Assembly (NCBI GenBank): GCA_964251675.1
Contig: CAXUKS010000013.1
Span: forward strand, 38,063-102,062
From: JANXMY01 sp964251675
Lineage (GTDB): Bacteria > Armatimonadota > Armatimonadia > Armatimonadales > Capsulimonadaceae
DNA length: 64,000 bases
Direction: 5' to 3'
Shown: positions 32,141 to 40,275 of the stretch, one piece after another
How positions within the stretch are numbered: the stretch's first letter is position 1
How the letters are laid out: the number at the start of each line of letters is the position of its first letter
The notes under the pieces: generated by a model
What the model was told of the DNA's origin: nothing
Databases searched by the model: none
The model's input: only the letters and a program-made list of their open reading frames with translations
Program-made: the position numbers and the translations under genes

Positions 32141-33043
32141 ATGGAACTGAGACATCTGCGTTACTTTGTGGCCGTCGCCGAAGAGCTGCACTTCGGGCGG
32201 GCCGCCGAGCGGCTGTTTATCGCGCAGCCGCCGCTGTCGCAGCAAATACAGCAGTTGGAGCGGGAACTGGGCGTCCTGCTGTTTGCCCGGACTTCGCGCC
32301 GGGTGCAGCTTACACCTGCGGGGGAGGTCTTTCTGGACGAGGCCCGGCGCACACTGGCCGGGCTGGAAGCGGGGGCCAACGCGGCGCGGCGGGCGGCGCG
32401 GGGCGAGACGGGCTGGCTGGGGATTGGCTTCGCGGCCTCGGCGACGTATGACCTGCTGCCGACCGTCCTGCATGACTACCGGGCGGCCTATCCCGAAGTG
32501 CAGCTCTCGCTCCGGGAGCTGAACGCCGCCGAGCAGGCGCTGGCCCTGCGGGACAAAAGCATTCATGTCGGGCTGGCCCGGCCTGCGATTGAAGGGACAG
32601 ATTTGGAGACGCACGCCCTTTTAGAAGAGCCGTACCTGGTGGCCCTGCCTGCCGCGCACCCCAGGGTAGGGGAGCGGGACATCGCGCTGGCGTCGCTGGC
32701 CGAAGAGCCGTTTGTGTCGTTCCCCGAAGCCCCGGCTCCGAGCTACGCGCAGGCCGTCCGGGCCGCCTGCGAGGGCGCAGGATTCACGCCGCGCATTGCC
32801 CAGGAAGTGCGCGAAATGCAGACGGCCATCAGCCTGGTCGTGGCGGGCGTCGGGATCACGCTGCTGCCTGCGTCGGTCATCCATTTGCACCGGGATGGTC
32901 TGGTCTACCGGCCTCTGCGGGAGCCTGCCCCGCACACCGTTTTGGCCGTCGTGTCCCGCCGCGAAGATCCCTCGCCTGCGCTGGCGAACTTCCTGCAAGC
33001 GGTGGAAACGCACCGGGCGAGCCGCAGGGCTGGCGCATCTTAA
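32141..33043 (+). CDS. LysR-family transcriptional regulator
   Basis: This 300-aa regulator starts 'MELRHLRYFVAVAEELHFGR', followed by 'AAERLFIAQPPLSQQIQQLE', the winged helix-turn-helix signature. A periplasmic-binding-protein-like effector domain follows, with 'LGIGFAASATYDLLPTVLHDY' and 'VVAGVGITLLPASV'. 'AAERLFIAQPPLSQQI' is typical of the CatR/BenM/CbnR subgroup. ATG 32141 is used instead of GTG 32135. The target is unknown; the divergently oriented methyltransferase is the natural candidate, although a MITE lies between. A TATAAT at 32086-32091 may be its -10. Confidence 0.92.
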   Translation: MELRHLRYFVAVAEELHFGRAAERLFIAQPPLSQQIQQLERELGVLLFARTSRRVQLTPAGEVFLDEARRTLAGLEAGANAARRAARGETGWLGIGFAASATYDLLPTVLHDYRAAYPEVQLSLRELNAAEQALALRDKSIHVGLARPAIEGTDLETHALLEEPYLVALPAAHPRVGERDIALASLAEEPFVSFPEAPAPSYAQAVRAACEGAGFTPRIAQEVREMQTAISLVVAGVGITLLPASVIHLHRDGLVYRPLREPAPHTVLAVVSRREDPSPALANFLQAVETHRASRRAGAS

Positions 33044-33052
33044 CGAAATCTT

Positions 33053-33234
33053 CCGAGGGGCTGAACCCCCTCGCTGGGGGGCGCGGACGCCTTGAACCCG
33101 CCTGCGCGGGTAAGGAACAGACCGGAAAGAAACTGCGCCCTGCCGTGTCTGCCTCTTGTTCTTCGCTTTGTCTTCACCCGCGCAGGCGGGTTCAGGGCGT
33201 CCGCGCCCCCCAGCGAGGGGGTTCAGCCCCTCGG
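33053..33234. repeat. 182-bp perfect palindromic element (family C)
   Basis: The left arm (from CCGAGGGGCTGAACCCCCTC to CCCGCCTGCGCGGGT) recurs inverted at the right end with one mismatch in about 59 bp, around a core of about 64 bp. It lies between the lysR stop and fliH, and ends 22 nt before the fliH start. No ORF of its own. Confidence 0.88.
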
Positions 33235-33255
33235 CCTTTGGAAAGCAATCGACGA

Positions 33256-33999
33256 ATGTCCATGACACAGCCCACCACCGCAAAACCAATGGCCTCCTGG
33301 CTGGACCTGCTGGAGCCGCTGACCGAACTGGAGCCGACCCCGCCGGAAGAGGCTCTGCCGGAAGGCGTGCCACTGAACTTGGATGAGCTGCGGGCCGAAG
33401 TGAAAGCGGTGCTGGCACAGGCTCAGGCGGACGCCGCCGAGACGATGGCCGATGCCTATGTGCAGGCGGCGGCGCTGCGCGAGGCGGCGTGGCAGGAGGG
33501 CCTGCACGCGGGCCGGGCCGAGGCGCGGGTGCAGGTGGAGGCCGAGGTACGCGCCGAGTGGTCGGCGCACAAAGACGCTCTGCGGGCCGAGATAGACACG
33601 GTAGCGCGGCAGATCGGCGAAGCGCGGGAAGAATTGTGGCGGCAGCAGGAGCCGGAAATGGTCGCACTGGCCTTAGACATTGCCCGGCAGGTAGTCAAGA
33701 CCGAGATCACGCAGAACCCCGAGGTTGTCAAAGCGGTGCTGTCCAATGCCCTGCGGCGGCTGACCGACAAAGAGAACGTCCGCGTGCGGGTCTCGGTCGG
33801 CGACGCCCCGCGTGTCAAAGAAATACGTCAGGATTTGCTGGAAGTAGTGGACGGCCTGCGGCACTTGGAAATCCTGGATGACCGGCGCGTCGGCGACGGC
33901 GGGTGCGTCATTGAGACGAATGCCGGGAGCATTGACGCCAAAATTGAAACGCAGCTTTCAGAAGTCGCGCGGGCGCTGGGAGTAAGCGAGCATGAGTGA
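33256..33999 (+). CDS. fliH: flagellar assembly protein FliH
   Basis: This 247-aa protein shows the FliH/type III secretion stator pattern: a low-complexity N-terminus, a central Ala/Glu-rich helix ('AGRAEARVQVEAEVRAEW', 'ARQIGEAREELWRQQEPEMV'), and the C-terminal domain 'ALALDIARQVVKTEI', 'LRRLTDKENVRVRVSVGD', 'EILDDRRVGDGGCVIETN' and 'GSIDAKIETQLSEVARAL'. FliH binds and regulates FliI ATPase. ATG 33256 is used because upstream sequence belongs to the palindromic repeat. It overlaps fliI by 8 nt. Confidence 0.9.
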   Translation: MSMTQPTTAKPMASWLDLLEPLTELEPTPPEEALPEGVPLNLDELRAEVKAVLAQAQADAAETMADAYVQAAALREAAWQEGLHAGRAEARVQVEAEVRAEWSAHKDALRAEIDTVARQIGEAREELWRQQEPEMVALALDIARQVVKTEITQNPEVVKAVLSNALRRLTDKENVRVRVSVGDAPRVKEIRQDLLEVVDGLRHLEILDDRRVGDGGCVIETNAGSIDAKIETQLSEVARALGVSEHE

Positions 34000-35341
34000 A
34001 ACGCTGGTTCTGCCTTCGATTGACCTGTCCCGCTACCGCGCCCTGGTGCAGCGATTGGACACCGTGCGGGCGAACGGGCTGGTCACGCAGGTCATCGGGC
34101 TGGTCGTGGAAAGTATCGGCCCGGCGGCGCAGGTGGGCGAGCTGTGCGAAATCCGGCATGGCGGGCGCAATTCCCCGACCATCAAAGCCGAGGTCGTCGG
34201 GTTCAAGGCGAACCGCGTGCTGCTGATGCCGCTCGGCGAGATGGCGGGGATCAAGCCCGGCTCGGAGGTGATTGCGACGGGCGATATGCAGCAGGTGGCG
34301 GTCGGGGACTTTCTGCTGGGCCGCGTGCTGGACGGCCTCGGAGCGCCTGCCGACAGCAAAGGCCCGCTGCTGGGGCCGGGTCTCAAACACTACCCGATCA
34401 ATGCCGCGCCGCCGGATGCCTTGACGCGGCGGCGGATTACCGAGCCGGTGTCTTTGGGTATCCGGGCTATCGACGGCCTGCTGACGGTGGGCAAAGGGCA
34501 GCGCATGGGCATCTTTGCCGGGTCGGGCGTCGGCAAAAGCACGATTTTGGGCATGATCGCCCGCAACACAACGGCGGATATTAATGTTATCTGCCTGGTC
34601 GGCGAGCGCGGACGGGAAGTGCGCGAGTTTCTGGAAAACGATCTCGGTGCAGAGGGCCTGCGCCGCTCCGTGCTGGTGATTGCCACCGGCGACAAGCCGC
34701 CGCTGGTACGCCTGAAAGCCCCACTCGTGGCGACCGCGATAGCCGAATACTTCCGGGATCAGGGCAAAGACGTACTTTTAATGATGGACTCGGTGACACG
34801 GCTGGCGATGGCGCAGCGCGAAGTGGGGCTGGCCGTCGGCGAGCCGCCTGCGACACGCGGCTACCCGCCGAGCGTGTTTGCGTTCCTGCCCAAAGTCCTG
34901 GAGCGTTCGGGAACAAGCGACAAGGGGACCATTACCGCGCTTTACACCGTGCTGGTGGAAGGCGACGACGAAAACGAGCCGATTGCGGACACCGTCCGGG
35001 GGATTTTAGACGGTCACATCTGGCTGTCCCGGGACCTGGCCGCACGGGGACATTACCCGGCGATTGAAGTGGGGCGCAGCGTGTCCCGCGTCATGTCGCA
35101 GATTACGCCGCCCGCGCAAAGAGTGGCCGCCACGCGCCTGCGGGAAACGCTGGCAACGTTCAAAGAGGCCGAAGATTTGATCAATATCGGGGCCTATGTG
35201 GAGGGCAGCAACCCGCGTATCGACGAAGCCCGGCAGCTCATTGAGCCTGCCCGTGCGTTTCTCAAGCAGGGCGTCCATGAGCAGTCTTCCCTGGAAGACA
35301 CGACAGCGGCATTAGAAAGTATTTTTGCCGATGAAATTTAA
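33992..35341 (+). CDS. fliI: flagellum-specific ATP synthase FliI
   Basis: This 449-aa F1-beta-like ATPase energises type III flagellar export. Walker A 'AGSGVGKSTILGMIARNT' lies around residues 173-190. 'VCLVGERGREVREFLENDLG', 'LLMMDSVTRLAMAQREVGL', 'GEPPATRGYPPSVFAFLP' and 'ILDGHIWLSRDLAARGHYPA' all match FliI. The length is standard. A non-flagellar type III ATPase is the main alternative, but the neighbouring fliJ, lytic transglycosylase and MotE-like gene favour flagella. Confidence 0.95.
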   Translation: MSETLVLPSIDLSRYRALVQRLDTVRANGLVTQVIGLVVESIGPAAQVGELCEIRHGGRNSPTIKAEVVGFKANRVLLMPLGEMAGIKPGSEVIATGDMQQVAVGDFLLGRVLDGLGAPADSKGPLLGPGLKHYPINAAPPDALTRRRITEPVSLGIRAIDGLLTVGKGQRMGIFAGSGVGKSTILGMIARNTTADINVICLVGERGREVREFLENDLGAEGLRRSVLVIATGDKPPLVRLKAPLVATAIAEYFRDQGKDVLLMMDSVTRLAMAQREVGLAVGEPPATRGYPPSVFAFLPKVLERSGTSDKGTITALYTVLVEGDDENEPIADTVRGILDGHIWLSRDLAARGHYPAIEVGRSVSRVMSQITPPAQRVAATRLRETLATFKEAEDLINIGAYVEGSNPRIDEARQLIEPARAFLKQGVHEQSSLEDTTAALESIFADEI

Positions 35342-35771
35342 ATTTCGATTACAGGCCGTTTTAGAACAGCGCAAGCGGCGCGAAACACTGGCCCAGCAGA
35401 CGCTGGCCGAATCGCAGGCGGCCCTGGGCCGTGCCGAGAAGCTGCTGGAAGAGATGCGCGAAGTCCGGCAGGCTCTCTTAGAGGAGCTGTGCCGACAGCG
35501 GGCCGGGGCGTTTGATGCCTTTGAAACGCGGCTGTATCAGGACTATATGCAGGTGATTACGCAGAGCATCGGCGAGCAGGAAGCCGACATCCGCGCCCTG
35601 CAAACCTCGTGCGCGGCCCATCAGCTTCATCTGATTGGAACCGCCCGCGACCGGCAGGCGCTGGTCTCTGTCCGGGACCGGCATCAACAGGCACATACCC
35701 GACTGGGGCTAAAAATCGAACAGGCCGCGATGGATGAGCTGGCAACGACGCGCTTTAACCACAAAGGCTGA
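35331..35771 (+). CDS. fliJ: flagellar export protein FliJ
   Basis: This 146-aa protein is almost wholly a coiled coil, starting 'MKFKFRLQAVLEQRKRRETL', which is the classic FliJ N-terminus (F-x-F-R-L-x-x-V-L). FliJ is the central stalk of the FliH-FliI export ATPase. It overlaps the fliI stop by 11 nt. ATG 35331 is preferred over TTG 35325. Confidence 0.9.
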   Translation: MKFKFRLQAVLEQRKRRETLAQQTLAESQAALGRAEKLLEEMREVRQALLEELCRQRAGAFDAFETRLYQDYMQVITQSIGEQEADIRALQTSCAAHQLHLIGTARDRQALVSVRDRHQQAHTRLGLKIEQAAMDELATTRFNHKG

Positions 35772-35789
35772 CACAAGGAATAAAAGATT

Positions 35790-36488
35790 ATGTTAGGTGA
35801 AATCAGCAGCATTACCGCCCGCATCGGCGAAATACAGCAGCGAATCAGCGCCCTCAGCGGCCTGCCCCCCGCCGCCAATTTTCAGCAGGCACTCGACACC
35901 GCACAGAACCCTGTCGCCATGTCCACGCCCACGACAGCCCCCACCCTGCCTGTGCTGACTGGCCCGACTGCGCTGCCGTCCGGCTCGGATGTCCCCGCGC
36001 CGCCTGCCTCGCTCGGCCCGCTGCCGACCGGGCCGCTGCCGACCGGGCCGCTGCCGACCGGGCCGCTGGCCCCGCTTCCGGTCATGCCCGCGTCCGTATC
36101 CTCGGCGGCAGGCATTGACGGCCTAGTTCAAAAATACGCCGCCGCGCACGGGCTGGAACCGGCGCTGGTGAAGGCTGTCATCAAGACCGAGTCTGACGGC
36201 AACCCGCGCTGCGTTTCACGGGCCGGGGCGATGGGCCTGATGCAACTCATGCCCGCCAACGTCAAAGAGGCGGGCATCTCCGACCCCTTCGACCCGGAGC
36301 AGAACATCTCGGCAGGGACCAAGCAGCTTTCAGAGTTACTGGGTCAATACCACGGCGATTTAGATTTGGCGTTGGCGGGCTACAATGCCGGGCCGGGCAA
36401 TGTGCATAAGTACGGCGGCGTGCCGCCGTTTGCCGAGACGCGCCAGTATATTCAGCGCGTCCGCGCCGCGATGGGTCAGGAGAAGTAA
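35790..36488 (+). CDS. flagellar-type lytic transglycosylase
   Basis: This 232-aa protein has an N-terminal helical segment, a Pro/Ala/Thr-rich linker and a C-terminal SLT domain (about 110-225). That domain has 'KAVIKTESDGNPRCVSRAGAMGL' (catalytic Glu around 133), 'MQLMPANV', 'DPEQNISAGTKQLSELL' and 'LALAGYNAGPGNVHKYGG'. The linker contains three perfect 15-nt repeats (encoding GPLPT) at about 36017-36062. The enzyme opens peptidoglycan so that the flagellar rod can pass. The N-terminus lacks a normal signal peptide, so it may be exported by the flagellar apparatus itself. Confidence 0.9.
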   Translation: MLGEISSITARIGEIQQRISALSGLPPAANFQQALDTAQNPVAMSTPTTAPTLPVLTGPTALPSGSDVPAPPASLGPLPTGPLPTGPLPTGPLAPLPVMPASVSSAAGIDGLVQKYAAAHGLEPALVKAVIKTESDGNPRCVSRAGAMGLMQLMPANVKEAGISDPFDPEQNISAGTKQLSELLGQYHGDLDLALAGYNAGPGNVHKYGGVPPFAETRQYIQRVRAAMGQEK

Positions 36489-36491
36489 TCT

Positions 36492-37064
36492 TTGAAGGCA
36501 GTCTTTGGGTTTCTGGGCCTGTTAGTTGTTCTGGGCGGTGTCTACGGCGCGGCCTTTTTCGGCGTCATTCCCGTCAAGAAGATGGCCGACAAGACCCCGG
36601 CCCTGCGCGGCCCGCTGGCGGCCCTGCATCTGGTTCCGCTCAAAAAACCCATCTCTGCCGCCACCGCCAAAGCCGCCGCCACGCCCAGCCCGGCACAGGC
36701 GGCGCTGAACTCGCAGAAGAAGCAGCTTCAGGTCGACCGCGCCCAGCTCGACAAAGACCGCGCCGCGTTCGAGGCCCAGAAGTCCGCCCCACTCGCGCCC
36801 TCCCCCGCTGACGGAGCCGCTGCGCCGGCCACGCCGGATACCGCCGCCAAGCTGGCCTCCATCTACGCCGCCATGGCGCCTGATGACCTCGCCCGCCTCC
36901 TCGGCGGCCAGACCGACCCCGACGCCATCACCGCGCTGACGGGCCTCGACGACAAAAAAGCCGCCAAAGTCCTCGCCGCCCTGCCCCCCCTTCGCGCCGC
37001 CCGTCTGGCCCGCAGAATGGCACACGTCAGCCTGGCCCGCGCCTCTTCCCCCGCCACTTTTTGA
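36492..37064 (+). CDS. MotE-like flagellar motor chaperone
   Basis: This 190-aa protein starts with TTG 36492, 3 nt after the transglycosylase. One membrane segment (FGFLGLLVVLGGVYGAAFFG) is followed by a coiled coil and a C-terminal domain 'LASIYAAMAPDDLARLLGGQ' and 'LDDKKAAKVLAALPPLRAAR', the MgtE-N-like repeat found in MotE. MotE stabilises MotC for insertion of the stator in several bacteria. The call rests on topology and position in the flagellar cluster. Confidence 0.75.
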   Translation: MKAVFGFLGLLVVLGGVYGAAFFGVIPVKKMADKTPALRGPLAALHLVPLKKPISAATAKAAATPSPAQAALNSQKKQLQVDRAQLDKDRAAFEAQKSAPLAPSPADGAAAPATPDTAAKLASIYAAMAPDDLARLLGGQTDPDAITALTGLDDKKAAKVLAALPPLRAARLARRMAHVSLARASSPATF

Positions 37065-37090
37065 TTTTTCTGCGAAACACGCCGCGAGGC

Positions 37091-37119
37091 TTGACAAAAA
37101 AAGTGCCATGCCCTAAAAT
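37091..37119 (+). promoter_or_regulatory. sigma-70 promoter of the GH35 gene
   Basis: TTGACA (37091-37096) and TAAAAT (37114-37119) are separated by exactly 17 nt. The start of transcription should lie near 37126, about 56 nt before ATG 37182. Confidence 0.85.
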
Positions 37120-37181
37120 GGGTACTAAACGCCACTATCGGCATTTTAGGTATAACAGAGATGTTATAAGAAGGTACTTCG

Positions 37182-40100
37182 ATGACTAAGCTTTCCCCTC
37201 TTAAGTTTTCCCCGCTCGCGGCGCTCTTTCTGGGAACATTGACTCTTTTAGGCGCCTCGCAGCCTGCTCATGCTGACGACGGCATCTTTGCGCCGACGGC
37301 GGCGGCCAAGTCGGCTATCAATTTCGATGGACGCGGCTTTCTCNNNNNNNNNNTCATTCATGGCAAGCGCACCCCGCTTCTTTCGGCAGGCATGGAGTAT
37401 ACCCGCGTTCCCCGCGCCCTCTGGCGCGACCGGCTGCTGCGGCTCAAACGCGCCGGGTTCAACTGCGTGGAGATGTACAATTTCTGGAACACGCACGAGC
37501 CGCAGGAAGGCAAGTTCGACTTCTCCGGCGACCATGATCTGGATGCGTACCTGAAGCTGGTCCATCAAATGGGGATGTACGCCATCTGCCGCGTTGGCCC
37601 CTATTACTGCGCCGAGTGGGATGGCGGAGGCTACCCGGTGTGGCTGCGCTTCAAGCCCGGTGTCCGTGTCCGCACCGACGACCCGAAGTTTCTGGCGGCG
37701 ATGGACCCGTTCTTTGACAAGCTGCTTCCCATTGTGGCCGCGAACCAGATCAACCGGGGCGGGTGCGTCGTGCTGGTGCAGCTTGAAAACGAACACCTGG
37801 CGGGCGGTGGCCGCGACCTTCCCAATGGGTACTTCAAGCACTTGCAGGCGAAGACCCTGGCGCTTGGAATTGATGTGCCGTATTTCTTCAGCGGCCTGCA
37901 CCACGGCGGCGACCCGGCGGGCGATCATTCCTGGGACAGCGTTGGGCGAACTAACCCGTGGATGACGACCGAGTTTTGGAGCGTCAATTTTGACCGCTAC
38001 GGCGCAGGTCCCACCGATGGGGACACTTACGAGCGCCGCACCTGGAAAATCCTCGCCTATGGCGGCAACGGCTATAACGACTACATGGCCTACGGCGGCA
38101 CGAACTTTGGCTACACCAACAATGACGAGGATGCCGCAAGCTACGATTACGGCTCGGCAGTCGGCCAGGCGGGCGACCTGCGGCCCACGTATTATCGCTA
38201 CAAGCGGATCAACTGGTTCGCGCTTTCCTTCCCCGAGATCATGGAAAACAGCGTCAATGCCGACGCCGATTTCAAAGGCATCGCCACGGACCCGGCGATT
38301 CGTATCACGGCCCGGCGCAGTCCGGGCGGCAATGCGGTCTTCCTGGACAACCCCGGCAAAATCTCCGTCAAGACGCAGGTGCGGGGACCGGACGGACGAA
38401 ATTACCCTGTCTCCGGCCCGATGACTTTGACGCCCGGCCAGATCGTGCCGGTTATCGAGGGAGCGCCGCTCACCCCACATATTACTCTGGCCCTGGGCGC
38501 AACCCGAATCTTCGGCACGGCGACTCAGGAGAAAACAACAACGCTGGTCGTCTATGGTCTGCCGGGTGATCCGGGCCAGCTACGCCTCACCGCTCCGGCA
38601 GGCGCCCGCACTCAGGGCGCAGCGGGTTCCTGGACACAGTCGCCCGGCGGCGTGTACGACCTGACGCTGTCCTATCCCACGGACCGACCGGCGGAGTACC
38701 GGCTCACGGCAGGCGGCGAGACCGTGCGCGTCCTATCCATGAGCGACACGCTGGCAGACCACACCTGGTTCGTCCCTGATGGTACACAAACCGCTGTCGT
38801 GTGCGGCCCCAGCTACGTGGGCGAGGCGGCGATGGCTGATGGGCGTCTGCGCCTGACGACGGAGCATGGCCTGAGTGCCGCCAGCGGCATTTCGCCCGAT
38901 CCCTATGCCGAGGCGACGCCGGTGTCTATCTACGGGTCAAGCACCGGTGCGGTGGCCGCCGCCGCGACACTTCCAGCGACTGCGTTCACGGCTCCTGCCC
39001 TCTCCGGGTGGGCCACACAGCCGGTCACGGAAGCCGCGCCGAATTATGCAGACACGCGCTGGCTGGCAAGCCGCGACCCGCTGCCGATGGGGGCCGACGG
39101 CGATGCCAGCGCCTATGCCTGGTATCGCACGACGGTTCACGCCCCCGCCGCCGGCACTTATGCGCTGGCGTTCCGCAGCGCAAACGACCGCGTTATCACT
39201 TATCTGGATGGCGTTCATATCCCCAATGCGCCTCTCCATCGCAGCGTGACTGACCTTACGCTTTCCCCCGGCGACCACACGGTTTCAATTTTATCAGCCC
39301 ATTACGGACGGGCAAAGCTGTTCGGCTACACCGGCCCGTTTGATACCATTGACGTGAAAGGGCTGGCGGGACCGGCCCGCCTGGGTCTCTCCGACGGCCC
39401 CGGCCTCGCCCTCACGGACTGGCGCATGGTCATGGCGGCCAATGAAGCCCAGACTGTGCCGCCCGCCGTGGATGCGCCCGGCTGGACCGCCGTTAAAGTC
39501 GGGGAAGACTCGTTCCACGGCAGCCGGGGTGTGGCCTGGTTTCAGACCACCATTCCGAGCAGCCTGATCAAAGGCGGGGCGGGGCGGCAGGCAGTGCAGT
39601 TTGAGAGCGTGGATGATAACGCGACCGTGTTTTTAAACGGCAAACAGGTGGCCCGTCACGAAGGCTGGAACGAGGGGTTTGAGGCGCCGCTGGACGCCGC
39701 TTTCGCCACCGGGCAGCCCGTGGTTCTGTCCATACTTGTCCAAAATCTAGATGGCGCGGGGGGCCTGGACAAGCCGGTGACGCTGCTGTCGTACCGCTCC
39801 GACACGTCTGTCACCGGCTGGAAGATGCGCGGCGGCATTGAGGCGGGCCTGTCTAAAACAGCCTGGAAGCCGCTTCGTGCCGGGACGGCGCTGAACGGCT
39901 CGCCCTGCTACTTCCGCACGGGGTTTACAGTCACGCCGCCGGACGATGCCGCTGGCGGCCCGCACCCGATCCTGCGCCTGGTCACCCGCCCGCTGTCTGC
40001 GGGCTTTGTCTGGCTGAACGGGCACAACCTGGGCCGCTACCCGGAGAAAATCCCCGTCAACGGCCTGTACCTGCCGGAGTGCTGGCTGAAAGCAGGGCAA

Positions 40101-40205
40101 AACGAGCTGGTGATTTTCGACGAGGAAGGAAAGCGCCCGGACGGCGTCGCGCTGACCGTCGAGACTGTCGCCAGCCGCACGGTAGGGCAGGTAACAGCCA
40201 GATAG
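37182..40205 (+). CDS. secreted GH35 beta-galactosidase-like protein (contains assembly gap)
   Basis: The protein of about 1007 aa has a signal peptide (FSPLAALFLGTLTLLGASQPAHA). The catalytic (beta/alpha)8 barrel shows 'HGKRTPLLSAGMEYTRVPRA', 'LWRDRLLRLKRAGFNCVEMY', 'NFWNTHEPQEGKFDFSGDHD', 'CVVLVQLENEH' (acid/base Glu in Q-x-E-N-E) and 'PWMTTEFWSVNFDRYG' (nucleophile Glu). 'NYMAYGGTNFG'-type sequence ('DYMAYGGTNFGYTNNDEDA') is diagnostic of GH35. Beta-sandwich domains occupy the C-terminal half, ending in 'GFVWLNGHNLGRYPEKIPVN'. Ten N at 37344-37353 fall after residue 54. The frame continues across them, so the true gap is probably small. Confidence 0.9.
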   Translation: MTKLSPLKFSPLAALFLGTLTLLGASQPAHADDGIFAPTAAAKSAINFDGRGFLXXXXIHGKRTPLLSAGMEYTRVPRALWRDRLLRLKRAGFNCVEMYNFWNTHEPQEGKFDFSGDHDLDAYLKLVHQMGMYAICRVGPYYCAEWDGGGYPVWLRFKPGVRVRTDDPKFLAAMDPFFDKLLPIVAANQINRGGCVVLVQLENEHLAGGGRDLPNGYFKHLQAKTLALGIDVPYFFSGLHHGGDPAGDHSWDSVGRTNPWMTTEFWSVNFDRYGAGPTDGDTYERRTWKILAYGGNGYNDYMAYGGTNFGYTNNDEDAASYDYGSAVGQAGDLRPTYYRYKRINWFALSFPEIMENSVNADADFKGIATDPAIRITARRSPGGNAVFLDNPGKISVKTQVRGPDGRNYPVSGPMTLTPGQIVPVIEGAPLTPHITLALGATRIFGTATQEKTTTLVVYGLPGDPGQLRLTAPAGARTQGAAGSWTQSPGGVYDLTLSYPTDRPAEYRLTAGGETVRVLSMSDTLADHTWFVPDGTQTAVVCGPSYVGEAAMADGRLRLTTEHGLSAASGISPDPYAEATPVSIYGSSTGAVAAAATLPATAFTAPALSGWATQPVTEAAPNYADTRWLASRDPLPMGADGDASAYAWYRTTVHAPAAGTYALAFRSANDRVITYLDGVHIPNAPLHRSVTDLTLSPGDHTVSILSAHYGRAKLFGYTGPFDTIDVKGLAGPARLGLSDGPGLALTDWRMVMAANEAQTVPPAVDAPGWTAVKVGEDSFHGSRGVAWFQTTIPSSLIKGGAGRQAVQFESVDDNATVFLNGKQVARHEGWNEGFEAPLDAAFATGQPVVLSILVQNLDGAGGLDKPVTLLSYRSDTSVTGWKMRGGIEAGLSKTAWKPLRAGTALNGSPCYFRTGFTVTPPDDAAGGPHPILRLVTRPLSAGFVWLNGHNLGRYPEKIPVNGLYLPECWLKAGQNELVIFDEEGKRPDGVALTVETVASRTVGQVTAR
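37344..37353. other. assembly gap (10 N) inside the GH35 gene
   Basis: A run of ten N interrupts the sequence between the signal peptide region and the first barrel strand. Its real length is unknown; 10 N is likely a nominal value. Confidence 0.95.
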
Positions 40206-40222
40206 AGAGACTATCCCCTCAC

Positions 40223-40255
40223 CCTTCGCCCCCGGAACAACATCCGGGGGCGAAA
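40223..40255. terminator. hairpin after the GH35 gene
   Basis: TTCGCCCCCGGA and TCCGGGGGCGAA form a perfect 12-bp stem with the loop ACAACA between two convergent genes. No clear T-tract follows, so it may act as a bidirectional terminator or an RNA-end stabiliser. Confidence 0.6.
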
Positions 40256-40275
40256 GCGCAGCAACTGCCGCCTCG

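Noticed and set aside
33145..33255. N-terminal extension of fliH by 37 residues
   Set aside because: The extension is encoded by the palindromic repeat and does not resemble FliH; ATG 33256 is the natural start.
33992..35341. Non-flagellar type III secretion ATPase
   Set aside because: The adjacent fliJ, SLT transglycosylase and MotE-like genes favour flagella; no injectisome-specific gene is present.
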